Shown here: one piece after another, positions 1-8,078 of the stretch | How the letters are laid out: each line of letters starts with the position of its first letter | Numbering within the stretch: position 1 is the stretch's first letter | Assembly: GCA_002364535.1 (NCBI GenBank) | Contig: DEYL01000016.1 | Coordinates: 1-21,145 of the forward strand | Source: Flavobacteriaceae bacterium UBA3159 | GTDB taxonomy: Bacteria > Bacteroidota > Bacteroidia > Flavobacteriales > Flavobacteriaceae | Reading direction: 5' to 3' | Length of the DNA: 21,145 bases | The notes under the pieces: model-generated | Database searches by the model: none | Told to the model about the DNA's origin: nothing | The model's input: the letters and a program-made list of their open reading frames with translations, nothing else | Translations under genes and position numbers: made by a program

Positions 1-115
1 TTCAAAACCTTTGGTGTTTTTTTGTCAGAAAGGAATCTATTTTTTCATGGCCCTAAAGGACAAAGAGACAAAAAAACGATGGCTGTATAGACTATAATAT
101 TTTTTAAAAAGTATA

Positions 116-475
116 CTATTCAATTTTTTTTGAAAACCATATTCGGGTAATCACCACCTCCTGATCCACCACTTTTTTCAAAAACTCCGAAATGTGAACC
201 GGTTCATATCCTTTTTGCTCATAAATGGAGGAAATGGCCATAACCGAACCTGCAGCATAGACTTTTTGTACGGGCTGGGGTCTGCCAACATCTTCATAAA
301 CGATGGCGCTATTGTTCTCAGTGTTGATCTCGTTACTGTTGATGGTGATAATTAATCGCGCTACTTCATTTTTTTGACGAATCATTTGTTTCTTGTGAAT
401 CATATACCCACTCGCCATTGTAATGATGTAAAACAGGCTTACAATGAAAATTGATCCCTTGTCAGTAATGTTCAT
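116..475 (-). CDS. Hypothetical single-pass membrane protein, 119 aa
   Basis: I do not recognise this family. From the ATG at 475 the product starts MNITDKG and has one hydrophobic stretch at about residues 8-27, then a basic segment (HKKQMIRQK) and a mixed region of about 85 residues. This fits a small N-terminally anchored membrane protein with its C-terminal part outside the membrane. The frame stays open 17 codons further upstream, but that stretch looks non-coding and the ATG directly before the hydrophobic segment is the better start. No homologous neighbour or operon partner is visible. Coding status rests on length and the sensible membrane topology only, so it could be a chance frame. 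Confidence 0.5.
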   Translation of the reverse strand: MNITDKGSIFIVSLFYIITMASGYMIHKKQMIRQKNEVARLIITINSNEINTENNSAIVYEDVGRPQPVQKVYAAGSVMAISSIYEQKGYEPVHISEFLKKVVDQEVVITRIWFSKKIE

Positions 476-842
476 TTTAGGAATATGTTTTTGTAAATAT
501 AAAGATTTAGATAGATTCCCATGCAATATCAGTTATTTGGATACCACCAAAATGGGCAAATTTGACGGAAAAAATTATATTTAAATATTCCAAACCCCTT
601 AATGCTACGAAAAACCTACAGTTTTCCAACCAAAAGCCTTCCCTAAATGATCTTTTAAAACACCCCTTTCTTTCCACCCAGATGGGTTGATTAAGATCAA
701 ACATCACTAGGGATAAGGCATTCGACCTAGCCAAAAGTTATTGGGACAGCATGTTTCTAAAACCAAGGAAATCTATATAAGGGGATCAATCCATAAAACG
801 GAAAAAATAAAAACCCCGCCAGATTATTTTTATAGATTTAAT

Positions 843-883
843 AGTGCTACAATCCTTCCTTTTTTAGGAGGTATTGTAACACT
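843..883. repeat. Imperfect inverted repeat, 18-bp arms
   Basis: The arms at 843-860 and 866-883 are complementary at 15 of 18 positions, one mismatch being a tolerable G-T pair, around a 5-nt T loop. It would form a stable hairpin in RNA or act as a dyad in DNA. There is no T tract directly after the right arm, so it is not a standard intrinsic terminator. Function unknown. Confidence 0.45.
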
Positions 884-1100
884 AGAAAGACCATGTAAGG
901 AAAATAAACACCAAAAAGCTTTGACATCAGTTTTCTTAACTGTATCTATTTCAAATACCTAAAATTAACAAAACTGAGATTTTGAGCATGATTTATTAGC
1001 AAAAAGCAAAAATAGTTGTCTAAAAAACAATTTTTCAAATAATTATTTCCAAAGCTACTTAAAATTAACACCAGTAATATACAAACGTAAGTTTTATTGT

Positions 1101-1108
1101 TAATTTTG
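1101..1108 (+). promoter_or_regulatory. Possible -7 box for the AraC-type gene
   Basis: TAATTTTG matches the Bacteroidota -7 consensus TAnnTTTG and lies 38 bp before the GTG start. No TTG lies at the expected upstream distance, so support is partial. Confidence 0.35.
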
Positions 1109-1145
1109 TATAAAAATCAAAGAAGAATTTAAAAAATAATTACCA

Positions 1146-2018
1146 GTGCATAAACCAGATTTTGAGACCATATCCCCCGATACAGGTCATTCATATAAGT
1201 ATGCATATTTCGACAAGCTTTCTCCCAATACCAATAAGGTAAAGTGGCATTATCACCCAGAGATAGAACTGGTCTACATCAATACAGGAGTTGGGAAGAG
1301 GCAAGTGGGAACACATTTGTCAAATTATCAAGATGGAGATTTGATCTTGATCGGCTCCTATCTGCCACACACGGGTTTTACTAAGGGTTTGGCAGAAAAT
1401 CAAAAAGAAATTGTCATACAATTTAAGCCCAATATTTTTGAAACAGCTTTTCAGAACTTAGAGGAGTTGAAACAAATTAATCAGTTGTTGGAATTATCTA
1501 AAAAAGGAATTGTATTCGAGGGTCCCATTAAAGAAGACATTGGACTCAGAATGGAAGGTCTTCAATACGAAACACAGATAGATGCCTTTTTGACTTTTGT
1601 CAAAATACTTCACGATTTGGCGAAAGAGAAACACAAAAGAATTCTCAATGCAGAGGGCTATGCCTTTATCAGTAGTCCAACAGAGAATAAAAGACTTAAG
1701 ACTATTTTTAACTATATCAGAGATCATTTTATGGAGCCTATTGCGTTAGAGGACATCTCTGCCAAGGTATTTATGACGCCACAGTCTTTTTGTCGGTTTT
1801 TTAAAAAAAGTACCCAAAAAACCTTTACAACTTTCCTAAACGAATACCGCATCAACCACGCGACCAAATTGCTTTCCGAAACAGATGCTGATGTAAAAAC
1901 GATCTGTTATGAAAGTGGATTCAATAATCTTTCCAATTTCTTTAGAAACTTTAGAAAGATTACCCAATTGACCCCCAATGCTTATCGAGACGAAATTTTG
2001 GGCACTACCAAGAACTAG
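1146..2018 (+). CDS. AraC-family transcriptional regulator with N-terminal cupin
   Basis: A 290-residue DNA-binding regulator of usual length for the family. Residues about 20-90 form a cupin-like sensor domain with the metal/ligand-type motif WHYHPEIELVYI (H35, H37, E39) and a GDLILIG strand. Residues about 185-285 form the double helix-turn-helix AraC domain, seen in LEDISAKVFMTPQSFCRFFK and the family signature ICYESGFNNLSNFFRNF followed by TPNAYR. This architecture is typical of sugar-responsive activators in Bacteroidota. The start is GTG (1146); no ATG is available upstream in frame. It is convergent with the sulfatase gene (2-bp gap), so a link to sulfated-glycan sensing is possible, but this is inference; its target could be elsewhere. 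Confidence 0.93.
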   Translation: MHKPDFETISPDTGHSYKYAYFDKLSPNTNKVKWHYHPEIELVYINTGVGKRQVGTHLSNYQDGDLILIGSYLPHTGFTKGLAENQKEIVIQFKPNIFETAFQNLEELKQINQLLELSKKGIVFEGPIKEDIGLRMEGLQYETQIDAFLTFVKILHDLAKEKHKRILNAEGYAFISSPTENKRLKTIFNYIRDHFMEPIALEDISAKVFMTPQSFCRFFKKSTQKTFTTFLNEYRINHATKLLSETDADVKTICYESGFNNLSNFFRNFRKITQLTPNAYRDEILGTTKN

Positions 2019-2020
2019 GA

Positions 2021-3463
2021 TTACCTATTTTTTTCGTGTTCAAAAGAAAAAATTTCAGAATATAAATGCGTTTCATTCATGAGGCTATCCATCTTTTTTA
2101 ATATTTCGGGATATTGTTCTGCAAGGTTATTTTCTTCTCCAATGTCATCTGTGAGTCGGTAGAGTTCAATGGGAGCATCCGGATTTTTGGCCATATTCAA
2201 ACGTATGCCTTTCCATTGATCCACCAGTACGGCTTGCCGGCCGCCTTTTTCTAAAAACTCCCAATAGAGGTAGGGATGGGTTTTTTGTTCTTTACCAGTA
2301 AGGGTGGGTAAAAATGAGATTCCATCGATCGCCAAAAAATCCTTATTAATCCCGGCGATTTCAATTGCCGTTGGGAAAAAGTCCCAAAAGGCAGAGGGGT
2401 GATTGGTGGTGGAACCGGGCTGAATTTTGGAAGGCCAATAGGCCATCATGGGAACGCGAATGCCTCCCTCATAGAGATCTCTTTTGTAGCCCTTTAAGGG
2501 ACCGTTGCTGTCAAAATAATCGGGATCTGCCCCCCCTTCCACATGAGGTCCATTGTCAGAGGTAAAGAGGATAAGGGTGTTTTCGGCGATCCCCAATTCG
2601 TGGACTTTGTCTATAATTTCACCCACCTGATCGTCCAGCACATTTACCATAGCGGCAAAAGCAGCATGACTTTCTTCCTGAGAATTGTAACCTCCTACAC
2701 TGTATCCGCCTTCTTTTCGGGCATATTTTTTCTCGGGTAAAAACCGGCCTCGATACTTTGCCATATATTTTTCGGGAGCAATTAACTCAGCATGGGGTAG
2801 CACAGAGGGGTAAAACATAAAAAAAGGGGCATCCTTATTTTTTTCCAAAAAGGACAACGCTTTTTGGTGGATTAATTCCGGTGCGTAGGTTTTGGTCGTG
2901 TTACCCTCGTTTCCGATTAGTTTTTCTTTGCTCTGATTGTCCCAAAGATGGGTAGGATAATAATTGTGCGCCACCCGTTGACAGTTAAAACCGTAGAATT
3001 GATCAAAACCTTGAAAGTTGGGATCCCCTTCCGAACCGGGATACCCCAGTCCCCATTTGCCAAAGGCTCCAGTGCGGTAGCCCGCTTCTTTGAGTACCTC
3101 TGCTATGGTAAGTTCTTTAGAGGCCAATGGATATTGCCCCTCGTTTTCCAGGGTAAAACCTCTCTCCAAATTCCCCCTAATAAAAGTATGGCCAGTATGT
3201 TGGCCTGTCATCAGGGCTGACCTTGAAGGAGCGCAAACGGTTGAGCCGGAATAGTGTTGCAAAAAGCGCATGCCTCCTTGGGCCAATCGATCCATGTTGG
3301 GGGTGGTAAAAAGCGTTTGTCCGTAAACGCTTATGTCACCGTACCCTAGATCATCGGCCATAATATAAATTATGTTGGGAGGGATTCTATTTTCTGATTT
3401 TTGGGGAGCATTTTTACAACCGTTCCACAAGATCAAACCAAATAGAAGCAAAAGTTTTTTCAT
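2021..3463 (-). CDS. Formylglycine-dependent sulfatase (S1 type), exported lipoprotein
   Basis: 480-residue sulfatase that hydrolyses sulfate esters, probably on a sulfated glycan or small molecule, in the periplasm or at the cell surface. The N-terminus has a lipoprotein-type signal ending WNGC (C16). IIYIMADDLGYGD (D37, D38) gives the calcium ligands, and the C-x-P-S-R motif at C77 (CAPSRS) is the residue turned into formylglycine. SDNGPH near residue 305 supplies further metal ligands. Length is normal for arylsulfatase-like S1 enzymes; the exact subfamily and substrate cannot be read from the sequence. No maturase is adjacent. It starts 12 bp after the DUF6691 stop in the same direction and may be co-transcribed with the sulfur block. 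Released sulfate would make sense of the SulP transporter nearby (inference). Confidence 0.95.
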   Translation of the reverse strand: MKKLLLLFGLILWNGCKNAPQKSENRIPPNIIYIMADDLGYGDISVYGQTLFTTPNMDRLAQGGMRFLQHYSGSTVCAPSRSALMTGQHTGHTFIRGNLERGFTLENEGQYPLASKELTIAEVLKEAGYRTGAFGKWGLGYPGSEGDPNFQGFDQFYGFNCQRVAHNYYPTHLWDNQSKEKLIGNEGNTTKTYAPELIHQKALSFLEKNKDAPFFMFYPSVLPHAELIAPEKYMAKYRGRFLPEKKYARKEGGYSVGGYNSQEESHAAFAAMVNVLDDQVGEIIDKVHELGIAENTLILFTSDNGPHVEGGADPDYFDSNGPLKGYKRDLYEGGIRVPMMAYWPSKIQPGSTTNHPSAFWDFFPTAIEIAGINKDFLAIDGISFLPTLTGKEQKTHPYLYWEFLEKGGRQAVLVDQWKGIRLNMAKNPDAPIELYRLTDDIGEENNLAEQYPEILKKMDSLMNETHLYSEIFSFEHEKNR

Positions 3464-3475
3464 TCTGTAAATTTT

Positions 3476-3892
3476 TTAAAATGGTAGTTTTGATTGGATC
3501 AAGCCATAGACAAATGTACCAAAAGTTGCAGAGACAATCATGACCAGAATGGGAAAAAACCCTGCTCCAAAAAGATAGAACATTGGACCTGGACAAGCCC
3601 CTGAAATGGCCCATCCATAACCAAAAATTATCCCCCCAAACAAATAGCGTTTCCAGCCTTTTTCATTGTTGGGGATGCTTATTGGAGAATTGTCCAAAAC
3701 GGATTTGATTTTTAGTTTTTTGATCGTATAAGTAATGATGACCCCAAAAAATAGGGCAGAGCCAATCACTCCATACATGTGAAAGGAGTTGAACTGGAAC
3801 ATTTCATAAATTCTAAACCAAGAGGATACCTCAGACATGTAGAGGGTTATTTCAAAGAACACAGCGATAGAATAAAACACAAGAGTTTTCAT
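3476..3892 (-). CDS. DUF6691 / YeeE-YedE family half-transporter subunit
   Basis: Small membrane protein of the YeeE/YedE (TsuA/PmpA-PmpB-like) sulfur-compound transporter group. From the ATG at 3892 it has 138 residues, the normal size of the DUF6691 half. MKTLVFYSIAVFFEITL forms helix 1, followed by the conserved stretch SWFRIYEMFQFNSFHMYG, two more helices, and the signature GYGWAISGACPGP with the conserved Cys. The frame extends 24 codons upstream, but that part overlaps the decayed partner gene and lacks family similarity, so I prefer the internal ATG. In related genomes this half is encoded directly after a YeeE half; here that partner is broken (3903-4099), so this subunit may be an orphan or may work alone. 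The family is implicated in thiosulfate or related sulfur uptake. Confidence 0.88.
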   Translation of the reverse strand: MKTLVFYSIAVFFEITLYMSEVSSWFRIYEMFQFNSFHMYGVIGSALFFGVIITYTIKKLKIKSVLDNSPISIPNNEKGWKRYLFGGIIFGYGWAISGACPGPMFYLFGAGFFPILVMIVSATFGTFVYGLIQSKLPF

Positions 3893-3902
3893 ACAACAAA
3901 AA

Positions 3903-4099
3903 TTAAAACAGTAAAGGGAGAATAAAATGATTGACCAAAACACCTCTAATGAAAAATCCAACAACAGGGATCAGTGAGGGCAATTGAAGATTAGAAGACA
4001 TCCCAAAAATCTTGCCGCTCCAAAGGAGTAAAAAAGTATTATTGAAATCATGGAACCTCCAAAGTACCATGGCTATGGTTGGGTTAAAAACGATATCAT
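3903..4099 (-). pseudogene. Decayed YeeE/YedE first-half transporter gene
   Basis: Reading leftward from the ATG at 4099, the translation begins MISFLTQP, then a TAG stop where the family has Trp, then PWYFGGSMISIILF. A frameshift follows, then LLLWSGKIFGMSSNL, then directly QLPSLIPVVGFFIRG and a C-terminal helix ending in FILPLLF and TAA. The first parts match the N-terminus of YeeE-type proteins and the last part their C-terminus. The middle, about 120 residues in the family and carrying the conserved GGCTSGH region, is missing. The junction lies at SSNL, which resembles SNLQ near the C-terminal end of intact homologues. It sits 6 bp after the persulfide dioxygenase-like gene and 10 bp before DUF6691, exactly the expected slot. 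Family matching is from memory, not from a search. Confidence 0.8.
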
Positions 4100-4105
4100 T
4101 CTTCT

Positions 4106-5518
4106 TTAGTTTATGGTTGATGCAGACACATGGTCCGTTAATTCTATTTTTGTTTCTTTAATTGCTTTAAAACCACCTTGAACATCAATCAGATTGTGAA
4201 TCCCTCTTTTCTTGAGGACGGAGGCAGCGATAACACTGCGATAGCCACCGGCACAATGAATATAAAAGGGTTGGTTTTCCGGGAAGCGATCCAAGTAGTC
4301 GTTAAGCAAATCTAAAGGGGTGTTTTGAGCAGAGGCGATATGCTTTGAAATGAATTCATTTTCTTTACGAACATCGAAGACTAACATGTTCTCTTCTTTT
4401 GCCAATTTTTCCAGATCTCCTGCACTGACACCACTTATCAAATCGTATTCTTTTCCGGATATTTTCCATGTATCGAACCCTCCTTTTAAGTAACCTAGGG
4501 TTTGATCAAAGCCGACCCGAGACAATCGGGTAATGGTTTCTTCTTCTCTTCCCTCCGGAGCGATGATCAGTAGGGGTTGATTGACATCTCCGACCAAGGC
4601 ACCCACCCATGGAGCAAAGCCACCGTCTAGCCCTATGAATACAGATTGTGGAATGTGTCCTTTTACAAATTCATCTTGATGTCTAACATCAAGTATAAGC
4701 GCTCCTGCTTTATTAGCCAAAACTTCAAAGGAATCCGGGTCCAAAGGGTTTAACCCTCTACTCAAAACGTTGTCAATGTCATCATAGCCTGATTTATTCA
4801 TTTTTACGTTTAAGGGGAAATACTGCGGAGGGGGCTCCAGTCCATCGGTAACTTCTTTGACGAACTCCTCACGCGTCATATTTTCCCTAAGGGCATAGTT
4901 GAACTTTTTTTGGTTGCCCAGGGTATCTACCGTTTCTTTCATCATGTTTTTACCACAGGCTGATCCGGCCCCATGGGCAGGATATACAGTAACGTCATCC
5001 GATAAGGGCATTATTTTTTTTCTAAGACTATCGAAAAGGAGGCCTGCTAATTTATCTTGAGTCATGTGGGCCGCTTTTTGAGCGAGATCTGGTCTCCCCA
5101 CGTCTCCCAAGAAAAGCGTATCCCCACTGAAAATAGCTATATCTTTACCGGTATTGTCTCTTAGTAAATAGGTGGTGCTTTCCATGGTATGTCCCGGAGT
5201 ATGCAGAGCGATGATGGCACCATCACCCAGCGGGAAGGCTTGTCCATCTTTGGCAATTATGGCATCAAAATCAGGGTTAGCATTGGGGCCGTAAATAATC
5301 GGTGCACCGGTTTCTTTTGATAGGGTGAGGTGTCCACTTACAAAGTCAGCATGAAAATGAGTTTCGAAAATATACTTGATTTTAGCCTTGTTATTTTTGG
5401 CTCTTTCCAAATATGGAGAAACTTCCCGCAATGGATCAATGATTGCTATTTCGCCACCACTCTCTATGTAGTAGGCTCCCTGCGCTAAACATCCGGTATA
5501 AATTTGTTCAACATTCAT
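4106..5518 (-). CDS. MBL-fold persulfide dioxygenase-like protein with two rhodanese domains
   Basis: 470-residue cytoplasmic enzyme. Residues 1 to about 230 are an ETHE1/Blh-type metallo-beta-lactamase domain: THFHADFVSGH (H54, H56, D58, H63), HTPGHT near 110, GDTLFLGDVGRPD and VYPAHGAGS. Such domains oxidise glutathione persulfide or similar persulfides to sulfite. Two rhodanese modules follow. The first (about 262-355) has LILDVRHQDEFVKGHIP but LLIIAPEGREEE where the catalytic loop should be, with no Cys, so it is probably non-catalytic. The second (about 370-460) has FYIHCAGGYRS with active C422. The combination suggests handling of sulfane sulfur between rhodanese and dioxygenase. It starts 4 bp after the SulP stop and clearly shares its transcript. 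Triple-domain fusions of this type are known in flavobacteria (recollection). Confidence 0.93.
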   Translation of the reverse strand: MNVEQIYTGCLAQGAYYIESGGEIAIIDPLREVSPYLERAKNNKAKIKYIFETHFHADFVSGHLTLSKETGAPIIYGPNANPDFDAIIAKDGQAFPLGDGAIIALHTPGHTMESTTYLLRDNTGKDIAIFSGDTLFLGDVGRPDLAQKAAHMTQDKLAGLLFDSLRKKIMPLSDDVTVYPAHGAGSACGKNMMKETVDTLGNQKKFNYALRENMTREEFVKEVTDGLEPPPQYFPLNVKMNKSGYDDIDNVLSRGLNPLDPDSFEVLANKAGALILDVRHQDEFVKGHIPQSVFIGLDGGFAPWVGALVGDVNQPLLIIAPEGREEETITRLSRVGFDQTLGYLKGGFDTWKISGKEYDLISGVSAGDLEKLAKEENMLVFDVRKENEFISKHIASAQNTPLDLLNDYLDRFPENQPFYIHCAGGYRSVIAASVLKKRGIHNLIDVQGGFKAIKETKIELTDHVSASTIN

Positions 5519-5522
5519 TCTT

Positions 5523-7247
5523 TTAATTTTTAAGGTTACTCTGATTAGATATTTTTTTCTCCATTTTAGAGATTTCCTCTCCGCTTATAAAGTTTATTGC
5601 GGTCTCTAAACTAGAGAAAAAATTTTTTTCTCCGATTATTTTGATCATTCCATTTCTATAGAAAATATCCCTTAAAGGGCCTATAGTTTTTACCCACATT
5701 ACTTGGATGTTTTTTTGTTTTAGGTCTTGGATCCAAAGATGTAAAGTCTCCAATGCAGTAGCATCTACATAATTGATTGGTCCGGCATCCACGATCAGGT
5801 ATTTGATAGGACCTTTATGGATTTTGATCCTGTGGTTGATTTGTTTTTTGAAATAGCTGTGGTTTCCAAAAAATAACTGACCGTCAAAGCGAATCATCAA
5901 TATTCCATTAAAAGTTTCAACTTGTTTCGGAAAACGGAGTACATTTCTGAAAAGAGAGGTTCCTTTAATCCTCCCCAGTACAGCGATATGGGGCTGGCTG
6001 GAACGATAAATTATCAACGATAATGATACAAATGCACCAAGAAGAATTCCTTCCTTGATTCCCAAAAACAAGGTGATTGTAAAGGTAAAAAGCAAAACAA
6101 AAAACTCCTCCCGATTGTTTTTCCAAAGATATAAAGGATATTTGAAGTCTATAAGATTGATTACTGCTGAGAGGATAATGGCCCCTAAAACCGCTTTAGG
6201 TAAATGATAGAACAGCTCTGTAAAAAAAAGCAATGTCAAAGCGACCAAAAGGGCGCTTATTAATGAAGCAATTCCAGTTTTTGCTCCCGATTGATAATTG
6301 ACTGCAGTTCTGGAAAACCCCCCTGTGGTTGGATAGGCCTGAAAAAAAGATCCTACCAAATTGGCAGTACCCAGTGCAATAAGTTCCTGATTGGGTGCAA
6401 CGGTTTCATTGTTTTCTTTTTGTTCGATAGATTTGGCTATGGATATCGCTTCCAAAAAGGCGATCAAAGCCAGTGTAATGGCCATGGGTGTGAGTTGGTA
6501 GACTTCCTGAACCGTGATGGACTGAATTTTTATTGAAGGAAGTCCTTGAGGTATAAATCCAACAATTTTTACCCCCACGTTGTTCCACTGTAATAAGGAG
6601 GTCAAAACTGTGGCAACGATCACTAAAATTAAAGTGGCAGGAATTTTTCGGGAAATTCTTTTCAAGAAAAACATCATTAAGATACTCACCAAGGTAATGA
6701 GTGTTGTAAATCGGTGGATATCTGTTGAATTATCCCATAGAGATTGAATTATCTCATGCAGAATATTACTGGATGGGAGTTCAATTCCCAACATGTGATT
6801 CAATTGACTTAGAACAATGATGATAGCCGCTGCAGAGGTAACCCCGTTGATTACAGGTTTGGATAAAAAATTAACCAAAAAACCAAACTTCAGAAAACCC
6901 AGCATCATTTGAATTAAACCCATAAATAAGGCTAGGAATATCGCAAGGGAAATATAGTGTTCGGCATCGATGATGGTCATGGTATGCAGTGCTGTGGCAA
7001 CCAAAAGGGAATCCATGGCGACAGGGCCTACAGCGAGTTTACGGGAGGTACCCATTAGGGCATAGACGATCTGCGGAAAGATGGCGGCATAAAGGCCATA
7101 AACAGGCGGAAGCCCAGCAATCATTGCATAGGCCATGCCCTGTGGGATTAGCATAACCCCAACAGTGACTCCTGCAGAGAAGTCTTTCTTAAAAAGACTT
7201 TTATTATAGTTTTTAATCCATTTAAGTACAGGAAAATATTGTTGCAT
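5523..7247 (-). CDS. SulP-family inorganic anion transporter with STAS domain
   Basis: 574-residue inner-membrane transporter, normal SulP length. The N-terminal half has the family signature MLIPQGMAYAMIAGLPPVYGL followed by GTSRKLAVGPVAMDSLL, and ten or more hydrophobic helices run to about residue 430. FFQAYPTTGGFSRTAVN in the middle is another strong SulP block. A cytoplasmic STAS domain occupies about 445-555 (GILMIRFDGQLFFGN, YLIVDAGPINYVDATALETL). Members carry sulfate, bicarbonate or other anions; the substrate cannot be fixed from sequence, but the persulfide dioxygenase-like gene 4 bp downstream favours a sulfur oxyanion. The ATG at 7247 directly precedes QQYFPVLKW. A probable promoter and a Crp/Fnr-spaced palindrome lie just upstream, so it is probably the first gene of the operon. 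Confidence 0.94.
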   Translation of the reverse strand: MQQYFPVLKWIKNYNKSLFKKDFSAGVTVGVMLIPQGMAYAMIAGLPPVYGLYAAIFPQIVYALMGTSRKLAVGPVAMDSLLVATALHTMTIIDAEHYISLAIFLALFMGLIQMMLGFLKFGFLVNFLSKPVINGVTSAAAIIIVLSQLNHMLGIELPSSNILHEIIQSLWDNSTDIHRFTTLITLVSILMMFFLKRISRKIPATLILVIVATVLTSLLQWNNVGVKIVGFIPQGLPSIKIQSITVQEVYQLTPMAITLALIAFLEAISIAKSIEQKENNETVAPNQELIALGTANLVGSFFQAYPTTGGFSRTAVNYQSGAKTGIASLISALLVALTLLFFTELFYHLPKAVLGAIILSAVINLIDFKYPLYLWKNNREEFFVLLFTFTITLFLGIKEGILLGAFVSLSLIIYRSSQPHIAVLGRIKGTSLFRNVLRFPKQVETFNGILMIRFDGQLFFGNHSYFKKQINHRIKIHKGPIKYLIVDAGPINYVDATALETLHLWIQDLKQKNIQVMWVKTIGPLRDIFYRNGMIKIIGEKNFFSSLETAINFISGEEISKMEKKISNQSNLKN

Positions 7248-7264
7248 TGTCTGTGATTAACGTT

Positions 7265-7272
7265 CAAAAATA
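7265..7272 (-). promoter_or_regulatory. Probable -7 box of the sulP operon
   Basis: On the minus strand TATTTTTG matches TAnnTTTG, putting transcription start near 7260 and giving a short leader before the ATG at 7247. No TTG sits at the usual distance upstream, as expected for a promoter that depends on an activator. Confidence 0.45.
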
Positions 7273-7294
7273 AGGCGACATTTTAGAACACTGA

Positions 7295-7308
7295 GTAACC
7301 TAAGTTAC
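7295..7308. promoter_or_regulatory. Perfect GTAAC-N4-GTTAC palindrome, candidate Crp/Fnr-type operator
   Basis: Two perfect 5-bp inverted half-sites are separated by 4 bp, the same geometry as FNR boxes. The centre (7301.5) is about 40-42 bp upstream of the start predicted from the -7 box at 7265-7272, which is the class II activator position. The neighbouring crp/fnr-like gene is the obvious candidate binder. Binding itself is inference. Confidence 0.45.
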
Positions 7309-7313
7309 ACAAT

Positions 7314-7940
7314 TCAGACCATTAAGATTTCATTTCTTTTAAGCTTGATTTTTCCCAAATGCTCAAGTTTTTTTAACAAACGAGAGATCACTACTCTTGA
7401 GCTGTGAAGTTCCAGAGCAATATTTTGGTGGGTGATCTGAAGCTCATTTTTTCCGTTTACTCTTCTCTTTTCGGCTAAATAATTTATCAATCTTTTTTCT
7501 AAACCATCAAAGGCAAGGCTGTCCAAAGTTTCTATCAATTCATCCATCCGGGTTTGATAACTTCGGAACAAGAAATTTCTCCAACTGGGAAACTTTTCCT
7601 CCCAAAGTTCCATTTGTTTGAGTGGGATCATGATCAGTTTGGAAGGCAATTCAGAAATGGCTCTGATTTTACTTTTCGAAGCATTCATTTCCCACGCATA
7701 GGTAAGGGTACAAGAATCACCTTCTTCTATATAATGCAGCAGCAATTCATCTCCATTTGGATTTTCCCGATAAATTTTAATGGCACCACCGATCATCAGA
7801 GGAATTCCTTTTATGGGTTCTCCTATATCGATCAACATATAATCCTCAGGAACTTCTCTTAGTGTACTGACCATGGCAATCTCATGGATGAGTGCTTCCT
7901 CAAAAATATTACCAAAAAGCTGTTTGAGCTCTAAAATCAT
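7314..7940 (-). CDS. Crp/Fnr-family transcriptional regulator
   Basis: 208-residue regulator, slightly short for the family but complete. Residues about 20-115 form the cyclic-nucleotide-binding-like beta roll (IPLMIGGAIKIYRENPNGDELLLHYIEEGDSC, divided here by strands), with C77 at the GDSC turn that is often Cys-rich in flavobacterial members. A long dimer helix follows (WEEKFPSWRNFLFRSYQTRM). The C-terminal winged helix (about 145-205) carries the recognition segment ITHQNIALELHSSRVVISRL, then LLKKLEHLGKI. There is no FNR-type N-terminal Cys cluster, so it is not an oxygen-sensing Fe-S FNR. Its stop is 66 bp before the sulP start and it points into that operon, which suggests control of sulfur genes. 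The inducer is unknown. Confidence 0.92.
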   Translation of the reverse strand: MILELKQLFGNIFEEALIHEIAMVSTLREVPEDYMLIDIGEPIKGIPLMIGGAIKIYRENPNGDELLLHYIEEGDSCTLTYAWEMNASKSKIRAISELPSKLIMIPLKQMELWEEKFPSWRNFLFRSYQTRMDELIETLDSLAFDGLEKRLINYLAEKRRVNGKNELQITHQNIALELHSSRVVISRLLKKLEHLGKIKLKRNEILMV

Positions 7941-8022
7941 GATTGATTTTCTTTGGTTAACATATTTTAGTAAGTTACAATATTTCTGGGGTTAAAAAAC
8001 AGTATTTTTATCCAGAACCTTA

Positions 8023-8030
8023 TAGTTTTG
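8023..8030 (+). promoter_or_regulatory. Possible -7 box for the outer-membrane barrel gene
   Basis: TAGTTTTG matches TAnnTTTG, 49 bp before the TTG start. No clear TTG element at the expected distance; weak support. Confidence 0.3.
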
Positions 8031-8078
8031 TTTAAACATTTCAAAAAAAACAGTCTAAGCCCTTAAACTACCTAAATA

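Larger units (their letters stand above)
476..1145. other. Gene-poor 670-bp stretch
   Basis: I see no convincing gene here. Frames at 507-734 (minus) and 741-962 (plus) are open, but neither has a recognisable domain, a signal peptide or a good start codon. A plus-strand frame across about 512-689 is also open and ends at a TGA. The stretch could be degraded coding DNA. It holds one strong inverted repeat (843-883) and, at its right end, the presumed promoter of the AraC-type gene. Confidence 0.5.

Noticed and set aside
1..115. Possible terminator (AAAACC-TTT-GGTGTTTTTTT) at the window's left edge
   Set aside because: Stem is only about 3-6 bp with a mismatch and there is no gene in view to which it could belong.
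507..734. Minus-strand 75-codon frame opposite another open plus frame
   Set aside because: Both strands are open here, neither has a recognisable motif or good start; possibly degraded DNA but not supportable.
741..962. Plus-strand 73-codon frame in the gene-poor left region
   Set aside because: TTG start, odd composition, contains the large inverted repeat, no domain or signal; not called as a gene.
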